Both the position numbers and the translations under genes were made by a program. This document shows positions 24,091-32,677 of a stretch of DNA of 64,000 nucleotides, one piece after another. The notes under the pieces were generated by a model. The model saw only the letters and a list, made by a program, of their open reading frames with translations. It was not told where the DNA came from and searched no databases. Numbering within the stretch: position 1 is the first letter of the stretch; every line of letters begins with the position of its first letter. Source of the DNA: Bradyrhizobium neotropicale (lineage in GTDB: Bacteria; Pseudomonadota; Alphaproteobacteria; Rhizobiales; Xanthobacteraceae); assembly GCF_001641695.1 (NCBI RefSeq), contig NZ_LSEF01000028.1:38122-102121 (forward strand), in the 5' to 3' direction.

Positions 24091-25590
24091 CTAGCGGCGG
24101 ATCGGCCTTTGCTCAACCGGTTCGGGCGGATCGTTCACACTCGCCATGAACGCCGCGAGCACGTCGCGATCCGCCGCGGGCATGGTCAGGCCGAGCTTGG
24201 AGCGGCGCCACAGGATGTCGTCGGGGAAGCGTGCCCATTCGTGGCTCATCAGATAGCGCACCTCTGCACCCGTCAACTCGGGACCGAAGGCCGGACCAAG
24301 CTCGTCGCGGCTCTTGGCCTCGCCGAGCACCGCCGGCAATCGCGTGCCATAGGCCGCGACCAGCCGCTGCGCCTCTGGCTCTTCGAGAAACCGCCAGCGG
24401 TCGCGCGCGATGTCGACCTCGGTATCGAAGCGATGCCAGGCAAATTCTCCGCCCGGCAGCGCCGCGCCGGCCGTCCAGGGCGGCGACATCGGATAGAACG
24501 GCGTCAGCTTCGTCACCGCCCGCTCCGCGCGCAGGCGCGAAGTGGTGACGTCGCCGCCGAACATCGTGAGCAGCGGCGCCTTGCGGCGGCGGGCGTGGAA
24601 CAGCATCGTCCCGTCCCGCCCCCGTGCGGATGTCAGCGTCAGGTTGACGCCGGAGATCGTTCGCACCACGTCGGTCGGAACGACGCGCTCGCGGAAATAG
24701 CGGCTGGCGGCCTCGCAGAGATAGGTGACGTCGGCGCCTTGCATCGCCACGATCGCCGGATCGCCCGTGAAGGCATGCGTGACCGTGCCGATCAGCGTGA
24801 ACGCACGTTCGAAGGGACTTGCGAAGATCAGCCGCCCGTCGCTGTTCTGGAAGACATAGACATTGTCGGACTCGAACAGCCGCGGCACGACGATCTGGCT
24901 CATCTGCATCGCCGCCATCGGCGGCGCCGGCTGCCGCAGCACGGTCTCCGCGACCATCGAAGTCCAGCCGCCGCTCGCATTGGCGAGCGCACGGGTGGTG
25001 ATCACTCGGCGATGGCCACGATCGATCACCGCGAGCCGCCAGAAATCCCCTCTATCCGCGCGCACGCAACGCACCCCGGTGCGGATCGCAGCGCCGCGCT
25101 CGGCCGCATCCAGCGCCGTGAGTACCACCAGCCGGGAATCGTCGACGACGCAGTCCGAATAGTCGAAGGCGGTGCCGAACGGACGCCTGAGCGCGTTGCC
25201 GACGGGATGGTGGGTGATGTCGAGGGTTGTCGATGGCGGCAGGCCGCTGCGATCGGCAAGGCGGTCATAGAGGAACAAGCCGGCGCGCAGCAGCCATGGC
25301 GGGCGCCCGTCGGAATGCGCGGGAATCACGAAGCGCATCGGGCGGACCAGATGCGGCGCGATGGACAGCCAGGTCCGGCGCTCCGCCAGCGCCCGGCGCA
25401 CGCGCCGGAAGCCGCGCCGTTCCAGCACCGACAGGTCGCCATGGATCAGCCGTGGGCTCGCCGATGACGCGGCCCCGCCCAAATCGCCCTGCTCGAACAG
25501 GATGACACGCAGGCCGCGGCCGGCAGCATCGCGCGCGATGCTGACACCGTTCAGGCCGCCGCCGATGATCGCGAGATCGTAATCCGCCAT
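24091..25590 (-). CDS. glpD: FAD-dependent glycerol-3-phosphate dehydrogenase
   Basis: 499-residue membrane-associated flavoprotein oxidising glycerol-3-phosphate to dihydroxyacetone phosphate and passing electrons to quinone. The dinucleotide motif is IIGGGLNGVSIARDAAGRG at the N terminus. The usual SSKLIHGGLRYLE motif reads SPRLIHGDLSVLERRGFRRVRRAL here, with Gly to Asp and Arg-Tyr changes. Also visible are GTVTHAFTGDPAIVAMQGADVTYL and a GlpD-like C-terminal helical cap (SHEWARFPDDILWRRSKLGL). Its stop is 30 bp from the potG start, so glpD and potGHI look like one operon. That hints that the transporter may bring in a glycerophosphate-related compound. Confidence 0.9.
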   Translation of the reverse strand: MADYDLAIIGGGLNGVSIARDAAGRGLRVILFEQGDLGGAASSASPRLIHGDLSVLERRGFRRVRRALAERRTWLSIAPHLVRPMRFVIPAHSDGRPPWLLRAGLFLYDRLADRSGLPPSTTLDITHHPVGNALRRPFGTAFDYSDCVVDDSRLVVLTALDAAERGAAIRTGVRCVRADRGDFWRLAVIDRGHRRVITTRALANASGGWTSMVAETVLRQPAPPMAAMQMSQIVVPRLFESDNVYVFQNSDGRLIFASPFERAFTLIGTVTHAFTGDPAIVAMQGADVTYLCEAASRYFRERVVPTDVVRTISGVNLTLTSARGRDGTMLFHARRRKAPLLTMFGGDVTTSRLRAERAVTKLTPFYPMSPPWTAGAALPGGEFAWHRFDTEVDIARDRWRFLEEPEAQRLVAAYGTRLPAVLGEAKSRDELGPAFGPELTGAEVRYLMSHEWARFPDDILWRRSKLGLTMPAADRDVLAAFMASVNDPPEPVEQRPIRR

Positions 25591-25629
25591 GAAACCGTCG
25601 AGAGGAAGCGAGGAAGCGTCCGCTCACCA

Positions 25630-28314
25630 CTAGCCGGTCTTGAGCGCAAGCTCCATTGTCTCGGCGCGGCCGATCAGGCGGGCATACTGCTCGATCGGCT
25701 TGGGCCTGCCGAGCAGATAGCCCTGCACACCGTCGCATCCCTCCCGAGCGAGGAAAGCGAGCTGCTCGATTGTTTCGACACCTTCGGCGATGATCGACAT
25801 TTCGAGGCCGTGGCCGAGTTCGATCACGGCGCGGACGATCGCCGCCGATTGCGGGTTGCGGCCGAGATTCATGACGAACGTGCGGTCGATCTTGATCTTG
25901 TCGAACGGGAACGCCTGGAGATAGCTCAGCGAGGAATAGCCGCTGCCGAAATCGTCCATGGAGATGCGCACGCCGAGCGCCTTCAGCCTGCGCAGCAGTG
26001 CGAGGCCCCGGTCAAAATCCTCGATCAGCACGCCCTCGGTGATTTCGAGCTCCAGCCGGCCGGGCGCGAGGCCCGTCTCGAGCAGAATGGAATGGACGAG
26101 CCCGACCACGTCGCCGTGCATGAACTGCGCCGGCGACAGGTTGACGGCGACCTGGAGCGGCTTCGGCCATGACGCCGCCTCGCGGCAGACCTCGCGCAGA
26201 ATCCATTCGCCCATCTCGACGATCAGGCCGCTTTCCTCCGCGATCGGGATGAATTCGGCCGGCGAGACCTGGCCCCGCACCGGATGCTGCCATCGCGCCA
26301 GTGCCTCGAAGCCGATGATTTCGGTCTCGGCGACGCTGTGGCCCGCGATCCCCTGCGGCTGGAACGCGAGCGACAGCTCGCCGTTCTTGATCGCCTTCGA
26401 CAGGTCCTGGTGCAGCACGCGGCGGTCGCGGATCTGCTGGTCCATCTCGGGCTGGTAGAGGCTGATCGAGCCGCGCGATTTCTGCTTGGCGCGGAACAGC
26501 GCCGCACCGGCATTGGCGAGCAGCGAGGCGGCGTCCGCACCATTGTGCGGGAAGATCGACATGCCGGTGGTGACACCGGCGCGGACTGCTCGACCGTCGA
26601 TCTGGAATTCCTGGGCAAGGGCATGGCCGAGCTGCTGCGCCAGCGCGAGGCCGGCGTCCGGCTGCTTGCCGTCAATGATCAGGCCGAACTCGTCGCCGGA
26701 CAGGCGCGCCACCACGCCGCCGCGGGCGGCGTCCTGAAGCCGCTGGGCCACCTCGATCAGGAGCTTGTCGCCGAGGGCATGGCCGAAGACATCGTTGACC
26801 TCTTTCAGCCCGTCGAGGTCGACGCAGAGCACGGCGAACTCCTCGCCGGTGCCCTCGCAGGCCTCGATCATCTGGGTCAGTGCCTGAAGGAAGGCGGCGC
26901 GGTTCGGCAGGTCCGTGAGCCCGTCGTGATAGGCCATATGCGCCATCCGCGACTCGGTCTGGCGGCGGTCGGTGACGTCTTCGTGGGTCTTGATCAGATA
27001 TTGCGGCTCGCCGGAATCGTTGAGCACGGTGGCGCGGCGGGTGAGGAACAGCCGCAGGCCATCCTTGGTGGAGATCGGGTGCTCCTCGGTGATCATCCCC
27101 CGCTTCTTGATCGCGGCCTCGTCGCGCGCGATGATCAGCTTCGCCTCTTTGGCGTTGAAGATGTCGGAGGCGGTCAGGCCGGTGGCCTCCTCGCGCCTGC
27201 GGTTGAGGATCGTCTCGGCACTGCGATTGGCGAGCAGGTAGCGGCCATCCTTGACCTGCTCCACGATCAGCGCCACCGGGATGTTGTCGACCACGAGCTC
27301 GAGGAATTTCTTGGTGCTCTCCAGTTCCTGCGACAGGGAGCGCCGGTCGGTGATGTCCTCGAACACCAGCAGCAGGAATTCCGGCTGGTTGCTCTCGTTG
27401 CGGACCACAATGCGAATCGAGGCAACCATGCGCTGCGTCCCGCCGCGCTCGACCTCGAACTGATTGCGGAACTGGCCGTCGGTTGCCTCCAGCGCGGCCC
27501 GGTCGGTCGCCTCGATGATCGCCGCCGAGGCGGGTGCGAACAGCTCCCGCGCGTTCTTGCCCACGACGTAGTCCCGCGAGAAGCCCCAGAACCGCTCATA
27601 GGCGCTATTGGCGAAAATGTAGCGGCCGTCCTCGATGTTCTTCGCGGCGACGCAGGCCGGCACGTTGTCCAGCACCGTCTCCAGGAACTGCTTGGTGGAC
27701 GCGAGCTGCCGCGACAGCCTGCGCTGCTCGCTGACATCGAGATGCGTGGCCACCGAGCCGCCGTTCGGCAGCACGTAATACTTCACGAGGATGGCGCGCC
27801 CGTCCGGCAGCTCGGTGATCAGGCCGTTGTGGCTTGCCGCCTTCTCGTAGAACTCGTCGTCGGAGACACCGAGGACCCCGCGATCGCGCCGCAGCTTGAG
27901 GAGGTCGTAGCCGGTCATGTCGGCCCAGAGGTCCGACCGCGACAGGCCGTAGATCTCGGTATAGCGGTCGTTGCAGAAGATGATGCGCCGCTGCGCATCC
28001 GTCATCACCACGCCCTGGTTGAGATTGTTCATGGCGGAGGAGACGAAGGCATTGCGCCGCAACTGCGCCCGCTTGGCCCGGCGCAGCGCGGAATGGATCC
28101 ACAGAACGATCGCGGCCAAGAAGGCGCTGACGGCAACGCCCGCGATGAGAGCCTCCCAGATCACGCCGGGATCGAGCCTGCCGACATGGCCGGACGATGC
28201 GAATTGGTCGGACAGCGCGACGGCGCGCGCAGGGGCAGCCGTGCAGGCCAGACACACGACGGCCTGCACAGAAATCAGAATCGTGCTGCCCGCATGCCAG
28301 TTCCTGTCAGCCAT
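25630..28314 (-). CDS. Membrane PAS-PAS-PAS-GGDEF-EAL c-di-GMP signalling protein
   Basis: 894-residue protein: an N-terminal signal/anchor, a second membrane helix (about residues 53-72), three PAS domains (about 88-200, 208-330, 335-455), a GGDEF domain and a C-terminal EAL domain. The cyclase motif is degenerate (RLSGDEF). The phosphodiesterase motifs look intact: FEALARW, NLSPAQF, LELEITEGVL, DDFGSGYSSL, KIDRTFV, AEGVET and QGYLLGRP. It therefore probably hydrolyses c-di-GMP, with GGDEF as a possible GTP sensor. It is divergent from the LhgO-like gene, and the ligands of the PAS domains are unknown. Confidence 0.92.
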   Translation of the reverse strand: MADRNWHAGSTILISVQAVVCLACTAAPARAVALSDQFASSGHVGRLDPGVIWEALIAGVAVSAFLAAIVLWIHSALRRAKRAQLRRNAFVSSAMNNLNQGVVMTDAQRRIIFCNDRYTEIYGLSRSDLWADMTGYDLLKLRRDRGVLGVSDDEFYEKAASHNGLITELPDGRAILVKYYVLPNGGSVATHLDVSEQRRLSRQLASTKQFLETVLDNVPACVAAKNIEDGRYIFANSAYERFWGFSRDYVVGKNARELFAPASAAIIEATDRAALEATDGQFRNQFEVERGGTQRMVASIRIVVRNESNQPEFLLLVFEDITDRRSLSQELESTKKFLELVVDNIPVALIVEQVKDGRYLLANRSAETILNRRREEATGLTASDIFNAKEAKLIIARDEAAIKKRGMITEEHPISTKDGLRLFLTRRATVLNDSGEPQYLIKTHEDVTDRRQTESRMAHMAYHDGLTDLPNRAAFLQALTQMIEACEGTGEEFAVLCVDLDGLKEVNDVFGHALGDKLLIEVAQRLQDAARGGVVARLSGDEFGLIIDGKQPDAGLALAQQLGHALAQEFQIDGRAVRAGVTTGMSIFPHNGADAASLLANAGAALFRAKQKSRGSISLYQPEMDQQIRDRRVLHQDLSKAIKNGELSLAFQPQGIAGHSVAETEIIGFEALARWQHPVRGQVSPAEFIPIAEESGLIVEMGEWILREVCREAASWPKPLQVAVNLSPAQFMHGDVVGLVHSILLETGLAPGRLELEITEGVLIEDFDRGLALLRRLKALGVRISMDDFGSGYSSLSYLQAFPFDKIKIDRTFVMNLGRNPQSAAIVRAVIELGHGLEMSIIAEGVETIEQLAFLAREGCDGVQGYLLGRPKPIEQYARLIGRAETMELALKTG

Positions 28315-28528
28315 CAGCCACCCGCGATTTCGACTGCGGATTGTCTGGCTTCACGGGTTTGGATCGGGTAAACGCCTGTACGCGCGACAGAAAAATGTGA
28401 CGTGAACTACGGCAATTGCCCTGACATGATAAATGCTCCCTTAACGGAAGGCGGCCTCGAGGCACGTTTTCCAGGCAAACAGGCCCCTCCGCCACTCTCG
28501 GCGCTCCCACCAGAAATGCCGCACAACC

Positions 28529-29632
28529 ATGGATAGGGTCGACTGCGTCGTCGTCGGAGCCGGCGTCGTCGGGCTTGCGATCGCCCGGCGCCTCGCCCAG
28601 GCCGGGCGCGAGGTGATCGTGCTGGAGGAGGCGGAGGCCATCGGCACCGTCACGTCCGCGCGCAACAGCGAGGTGATCCATGCGGGCATCTACTACCGCG
28701 CCGGCAGCTGGATGGCGCGCATGTGCGTCAGCGGCAAGCATGCGCTCTACCGCTACTGCGCCGAGCGCGGCATTCCGCACAAGAATTGCGGCAAGCTGAT
28801 CGTTGCGACGACGCCGAGGGAGACCGAGAAGCTGCAATCGATCAAGGCGCATGCCGAAGCCAATGGCGTGCTCGACATGCAGTTGCTCTCCGGCGAGGCC
28901 GCCCGCGCGCTGGAGCCGGCACTCGCCTGCGACGCCGCGCTGCTCTCGCCTTCCACGGGCATCATCGACAGCCACGCCTACATGCTTTCACTGCGCGGCG
29001 AGGCCGAGGCGGCCGGCGCGGCCTTTGCGTTTCACACGCCACTGATCCGGGCCAAGGCCGCGGGCGGCGTGATCGAGATCGATGCCGGCGGCGAGGCGCC
29101 GATGACGCTGCAATGCGCCCTGCTCGTCAACGCCGCCGGGCTCGCGGCCACCACGGTCGCGCGCCACATCGACGGCATGCCGCTGGAGCAGATTCCGCCG
29201 GCCTATCTCGCCAAAGGCAATTACTTCAGCTGCAGCGCCAAGGCGCCGTTCTCGCACCTGATCTATCCGGTGCCCGAGCCCGGCGGGCTCGGCGTGCATT
29301 TGACGCTGGACATGGCAGGCCAGGCGCGGTTCGGTCCGGACGTCGAGTGGATCGAGACGATCGACTATGCAGTCGACCCGGCGCGCGCCGAGCGCTTCTA
29401 TCCGGCCATTCGCAAATATTGGCCGACGCTGCCTGATGGCGCGTTGATGCCGAGCTATTCAGGCATCCGCCCGAAGATCGTGCCGCCGGCTGTTGCCACG
29501 CAGGATTTCCTGATGCAGGGCCCGCGCGATCATGGCGTCGAGGGACTGATCAATCTGTTCGGCATCGAATCGCCGGGATTGACGTCATCGCTCGCGATCG
29601 CAGATCACGTCGCCGATCTCGCAGGACTCTAG
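28529..29632 (+). CDS. lhgO: FAD-dependent oxidoreductase, L-2-hydroxyglutarate oxidase type
   Basis: 367-residue DAO-family flavoprotein. The dinucleotide fold is [20 protein letters not shown]. Early landmarks [36 protein letters not shown] fit L-2-hydroxyglutarate dehydrogenase (LhgO) and relatives. [22 protein letters not shown] and [12 protein letters not shown], and the ending [15 protein letters not shown], complete the pattern. The expected reaction is oxidation of L-2-hydroxyglutarate to 2-oxoglutarate, with electrons to quinone. It stands alone, and the substrate assignment is by family. Confidence 0.88.
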   Translation: MDRVDCVVVGAGVVGLAIARRLAQAGREVIVLEEAEAIGTVTSARNSEVIHAGIYYRAGSWMARMCVSGKHALYRYCAERGIPHKNCGKLIVATTPRETEKLQSIKAHAEANGVLDMQLLSGEAARALEPALACDAALLSPSTGIIDSHAYMLSLRGEAEAAGAAFAFHTPLIRAKAAGGVIEIDAGGEAPMTLQCALLVNAAGLAATTVARHIDGMPLEQIPPAYLAKGNYFSCSAKAPFSHLIYPVPEPGGLGVHLTLDMAGQARFGPDVEWIETIDYAVDPARAERFYPAIRKYWPTLPDGALMPSYSGIRPKIVPPAVATQDFLMQGPRDHGVEGLINLFGIESPGLTSSLAIADHVADLAGL

Positions 29633-29739
29633 ATCCCGCGCAATGATGATTGCGTGGCGCCCTTGCCGCAGGGACGAGCACAACAACTCCTGCCCCTGCG
29701 TGAAAGGGTACGATCAACTTTACGATGTGTACGGGGTTA

Positions 29740-29925
29740 CTAGTGGAGCGTGTCGTCCGAGCCGTGCTTCAAACGCTCGATCTGGTCCTTGACCATCAGC
29801 TTCCGGCGCTTCAACTCAACAATTTGCAGGTCGTCTGTTGAAAGGTGCACGAGTGCTTCGTGCAATTCGTTTTCGAGAAGTTTGTGCTTCCGCTCCAATT
29901 CAACCAGATGTGCCTGAATTGTCAT
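29740..29925 (-). CDS. DUF465 (YdcH-like) small protein, copy 1
   Basis: 61-residue helical hairpin protein: HLVELERKHKLLENELHEAL, then LQIVELKRRKLMVKDQIERL, the two-helix DUF465/YdcH pattern common in alphaproteobacteria with no firm function. A strong ribosome site (GAGGAGG) precedes the ATG at 29925. A second DUF465 gene lies at 30257 on the opposite strand. Confidence 0.9.
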   Translation of the reverse strand: MTIQAHLVELERKHKLLENELHEALVHLSTDDLQIVELKRRKLMVKDQIERLKHGSDDTLH

Positions 29926-30256
29926 TCGAAACCTCCTCGGTAGGGTTGAACCTTAGGATTCGATCCGGACGGAGAAGTGTACATCAGCGATTCGTTCTGT
30001 CGACGATTATCCGTCGTCGCAGCGTCATTTTTGAAAATTCATATGTAATGAAGCGTGAGTACGGAACCGCGCGGGAAAGACTCATGATATCAATGTGCTC
30101 GCGCGGCGCTGGAGCGCTCCACCGAAATATCTTGCGGGAGAACGGTGAGCGGCGTCCGGAGATCGCTTGCGATCACGCCACGCAAGGACGATAATTTCCA
30201 CAGGACGTCCACAGCCTTGTCCTGGAGCTCATCGGGTTTTTCGGCCACCGTAGATC
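29926..30256. other. Intergenic region between two divergent DUF465 genes
   Basis: 331 bp of somewhat lower GC than the surroundings, presumably holding the two divergent promoters. A TTTCCACAGGACGTCCACAG stretch near 30195 resembles DnaA-box words but does not match well. No gene, repeat or box could be supported. Confidence 0.5.
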
Positions 30257-30463
30257 ATGACCAATGAAGACGAGCGCGAACTCGAAGCCGAGCTCGCCCG
30301 GTTGCAGCAGGAACACCGAGATCTCGACGCAGCGATCGATGCACTGCATCAATCGCCCGCCCCCGATCTATTGCGTTTGCAGCGTTTGAAGAAACGCAAG
30401 CTGTTGTTGCGCGACCGGATCGCGTTCATCGAAGACCAGATCACGCCCGACATCATCGCCTGA
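30257..30463 (+). CDS. DUF465 (YdcH-like) small protein, copy 2
   Basis: 68-residue two-helix protein: ELEAELARLQQEHRDLDAAIDAL, then LLRLQRLKKRKLLLRDRIAFIED. It matches the DUF465/YdcH pattern, including the LKKRKL..RD motif shared with the gene at 29740. The two copies are diverged and divergently oriented. Function unknown; members are abundant small cytosolic proteins. Confidence 0.88.
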   Translation: MTNEDERELEAELARLQQEHRDLDAAIDALHQSPAPDLLRLQRLKKRKLLLRDRIAFIEDQITPDIIA

Positions 30464-30636
30464 TCGCGAACGCCTCTGGCAGCCCGGACTTACCGCGCCG
30501 GGAGTGTCGGCCATGTCCGCGAACACTTGTCTCCGAACACGTCTCCGAACACTTGGTGCGCTTCGCGGGATTCCGCTTGACTCACTTGGAACAAAAAGAG
30601 AACATTCGAAAGCCCACCGCCCCCAGGAAAACGCCC

Positions 30637-30852
30637 ATGTCAGCAGCCCTCTTCGATAACAGCCATTATGAACAAGCCTGCGATCAGGCGATCGCGATGT
30701 GCGACGGCAACCTGCGCAGCACCATCAAGGCGCTGATCATGGCCAACGAATATCTGGAGGCGGAGCTCGAGGAATTGCAGGCGGCGATTTCGGCCGGCTG
30801 CATTCCGGAGACCTCGCGCGGCCAGATGCGGAGCAAGAGCAGCGCCGCCTGA
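30637..30852 (+). CDS. Small conserved hypothetical protein
   Basis: 71-residue, mostly helical protein (HYEQACDQAIAMCDGNLRSTIKALIMANEYLEAELEELQAAI) with a basic tail. I recognise the sequence style as a common hypothetical of rhizobia but cannot name a family. ATG 30637 follows AGGAAAACGCCC; the frame is open upstream but that part looks non-coding. It is followed by a palindromic repeat at 30893. Confidence 0.7.
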   Translation: MSAALFDNSHYEQACDQAIAMCDGNLRSTIKALIMANEYLEAELEELQAAISAGCIPETSRGQMRSKSSAA

Positions 30853-30892
30853 TCGCCAAAGCGCGATGGCATCGCGCTTTAGGTTGTTGTTT

Positions 30893-30968
30893 GAGCATGA
30901 TCTCCGCGCGAATGCGTTTCCGCGTTTGTCGCAAGAGAAAACCGCTTCACGTTTTCCGGATCATGCTC
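30893..30968. repeat. GAGCATGATC-family palindromic repeat, copy 1
   Basis: Outer arms GAGCATGATC and GATCATGCTC, with inner GCGAATGCGTTTCCGCGTTTGTCGC and AAAACCGCTTCAC segments. This is a common Bradyrhizobiaceae intergenic element. It ends 16 bp before the start of the 83-residue gene, whose ribosome site lies directly after it. Confidence 0.88.
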
Positions 30969-30984
30969 TACCCGGAGCAACGCC

Positions 30985-31236
30985 ATGTCGGATGTGACCT
31001 ACTACGTTGCAATGCCCTTCCTGATCGATGCCGACGGATCGCCGGTCGCAGGCGCCGCGGAGGAATGCCAGACTTCGGCGGCCGCCCTGCGGCGCGCCGC
31101 GATTCTGGCGCGCGGTACCGGGCACATCGGCGCGGTCGCGTTCAGCCGCAGCGGCGATCCCATGACCGGCGAGTTCGACGACGCCAAGCTGCTGCGCAAA
31201 TTCGGCAACGTGCCGGAAGACCTCGGCGCGCTCTGA
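30985..31236 (+). CDS. Small conserved hypothetical protein flanked by two repeats
   Basis: 83-residue protein beginning MSDVTYYVAMPFLIDADGS and containing EECQTSAAALRRAAILARGTGHIGAVAFSRSGDP. It is soluble, with no signal peptide. GGAG lies about eight bases before ATG 30985. It has copies of the GAGCATGATC repeat immediately on both sides (30893-30968 and 31244-31344). I do not recognise a function. Confidence 0.75.
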   Translation: MSDVTYYVAMPFLIDADGSPVAGAAEECQTSAAALRRAAILARGTGHIGAVAFSRSGDPMTGEFDDAKLLRKFGNVPEDLGAL

Positions 31237-31243
31237 CTCTATT

Positions 31244-31344
31244 GCTCGACCATGATCTCCGCGCAAACGCGTTCCGCGTTTGTCGCGCGGGAAAACCGCT
31301 CCACACTTTGCGCTAACGCGGCCCGTCGGGTCCGGATCATGCTC
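31244..31344. repeat. GAGCATGATC-family palindromic repeat, copy 2
   Basis: Opens GCTCGACCATGATCTCCGCGC and ends GGATCATGCTC, with CAAACGCG, GCGTTTG and AAAACCGCTCCAC inside. It is the same element as 30893-30968 in the same orientation, with a small insertion before the closing arm. It lies between the 83-residue gene and the convergent GGDEF gene. Confidence 0.85.
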
Positions 31345-31347
31345 TAG

Positions 31348-32046
31348 CTACTCGCGTAGCCTGATCGCCGGCTCGTGCCGCCGCTGCGCCTTGCGCACGT
31401 ACATTGCCGCATCGGCCTCCTCCAGCGCGCGGCCTGCGTCGGAATGCGACCCAAGCAGCGCGACGCCGGCGGAGGCACCCGCGTTCACGCGCTGGCCATG
31501 GAAGACGAAAGAGAGCTCGTCGATCGCCTGCTCGAAGGCCGCAGCCTTCGCTTTGGCGTCGGTCTCGCTGAGATTCCACAGCAGTAGCGCAAACTCGTCG
31601 CCGCCGAGCCGGCCCACCACGTCGGACGCGCGCACCTGCCGCGTCAGCGTGCCGGCGATCGCCTTGAGGACCTCGTCACCGGCGGCATGCCCGAAGGAGT
31701 CGTTGATCGGCTTCAGCCGGTCGACATCGAGCACGATCACCGCACCGCTGGCGCGGTAGCGCTTCATGTAGGCAATGGCGCGCTGCAGCTCGCGCTCGAA
31801 CCCGCGCCGGTTGGGAATGTCGAGCAGGAAATCGGTGTCGGCCGCCGCCTCGAGTTCCGCCACCCGCTGCAAGGCCTCCTTGAGCTTGGCCCGCAGGCTG
31901 CGGATGGTCGCTTTGCCGCCATCGGCGGCCGGCGCGCGGCGCCGCGACGGCGCGGCCGGCCGCTTGGGCGCGGTTCTGGTCGGGCTGACGCTGGTCTTTC
32001 GGCCCTTCCCGGCCTTCGCAGCGGTCGCCCTTTTTGGTTTCTTCAT
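31348..32046 (-). CDS. Small GGDEF-domain diguanylate cyclase
   Basis: 232-residue protein: a basic Ala/Lys/Pro-rich N terminus (about residues 1-45), a short coiled coil (SLRAKLKEALQRVAELEAAA) and a GGDEF domain with DFLLDIPNRRGFERELQ, DVDRLKPINDSFGHAAGDEVL and an intact RLGGDEF motif. It is therefore likely an active cyclase making c-di-GMP. The start at 32046 has AGGA five bases upstream; longer in-frame starts exist. No sensor domain is visible, so activity may depend on coiled-coil dimerisation. Divergent from purE. Confidence 0.88.
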   Translation of the reverse strand: MKKPKRATAAKAGKGRKTSVSPTRTAPKRPAAPSRRRAPAADGGKATIRSLRAKLKEALQRVAELEAAADTDFLLDIPNRRGFERELQRAIAYMKRYRASGAVIVLDVDRLKPINDSFGHAAGDEVLKAIAGTLTRQVRASDVVGRLGGDEFALLLWNLSETDAKAKAAAFEQAIDELSFVFHGQRVNAGASAGVALLGSHSDAGRALEEADAAMYVRKAQRRHEPAIRLRE

Positions 32047-32188
32047 GGGCATCCTGCTCAATGAAGGCTTGCGGGGATTCACCAAGACAGGATAGTGCAT
32101 TCCCTTCTCCTTGCCACCGCCTTGCGAGCCGCCGGCCGGAACCGTTAATCTGGCCTATGTTTCTGTTTTCCCGAGCACAATTAACGTC

Positions 32189-32677
32189 ATGACCGCGCCG
32201 ATCGCCATCATCATGGGAAGCCAGTCGGACTGGGACACCATGCGCCATGCCGCCGATACGCTGGAAGCGCTCGGCGTGGCCTGCGAAAGCCGCATCGTCT
32301 CGGCGCATCGCACGCCGGATCGGCTGTTTGCCTTCGCCAAGGGCGCCAAGGCGGCGGGCTTCAAGGTCATCATCGCCGGCGCCGGCGGCGCGGCCCATCT
32401 GCCCGGCATGGCGGCGGCACTGACCGAACTGCCGGTGTTCGGCGTCCCCGTCGAATCCAAGACGCTCAAGGGCGTCGATTCGCTCTACTCGATCGTCCAG
32501 ATGCCGGCGGGCATCCCGGTCGGCACCCTGGCCATCGGCAAGGCAGGCGCGATCAACGCTGCGCTGCTCGCAGCCGCCGTACTGGCCTTGTCCGATCCGG
32601 CGCTGTCGACCCGCCTTGCCGCCTGGCGCAAGGCGCAGACCGACGCGGTTGCCGAGCGCCCGGAGGACAAGGCGTGA
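32189..32677 (+). CDS. purE: N5-carboxyaminoimidazole ribonucleotide mutase
   Basis: 162-residue class I PurE of purine synthesis, moving the carboxylate of N5-CAIR to give CAIR. Active-site landmarks are [26 protein letters not shown] and [13 protein letters not shown], followed by [25 protein letters not shown] 32189 begins exactly at the homology; an open stretch upstream is discarded. It overlaps purK by 4 bp (GTGA). Confidence 0.97.
   Translation: MTAPIAIIMGSQSDWDTMRHAADTLEALGVACESRIVSAHRTPDRLFAFAKGAKAAGFKVIIAGAGGAAHLPGMAAALTELPVFGVPVESKTLKGVDSLYSIVQMPAGIPVGTLAIGKAGAINAALLAAAVLALSDPALSTRLAAWRKAQTDAVAERPEDKA

Noticed and set aside
23239..25467. 742-codon open frame on the plus strand
   Set aside because: Antisense to potG and glpD, both with intact motifs.
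26284..28371. 695-codon open frame on the plus strand
   Set aside because: Antisense to the PAS-GGDEF-EAL protein; composition is typical of a shadow frame.
30190..30215. DnaA-box-like words (TTTCCACAG, GTCCACAG)
   Set aside because: They do not match TTATCCACA well, there is no cluster, and no replication gene is nearby, so an origin is not supported.
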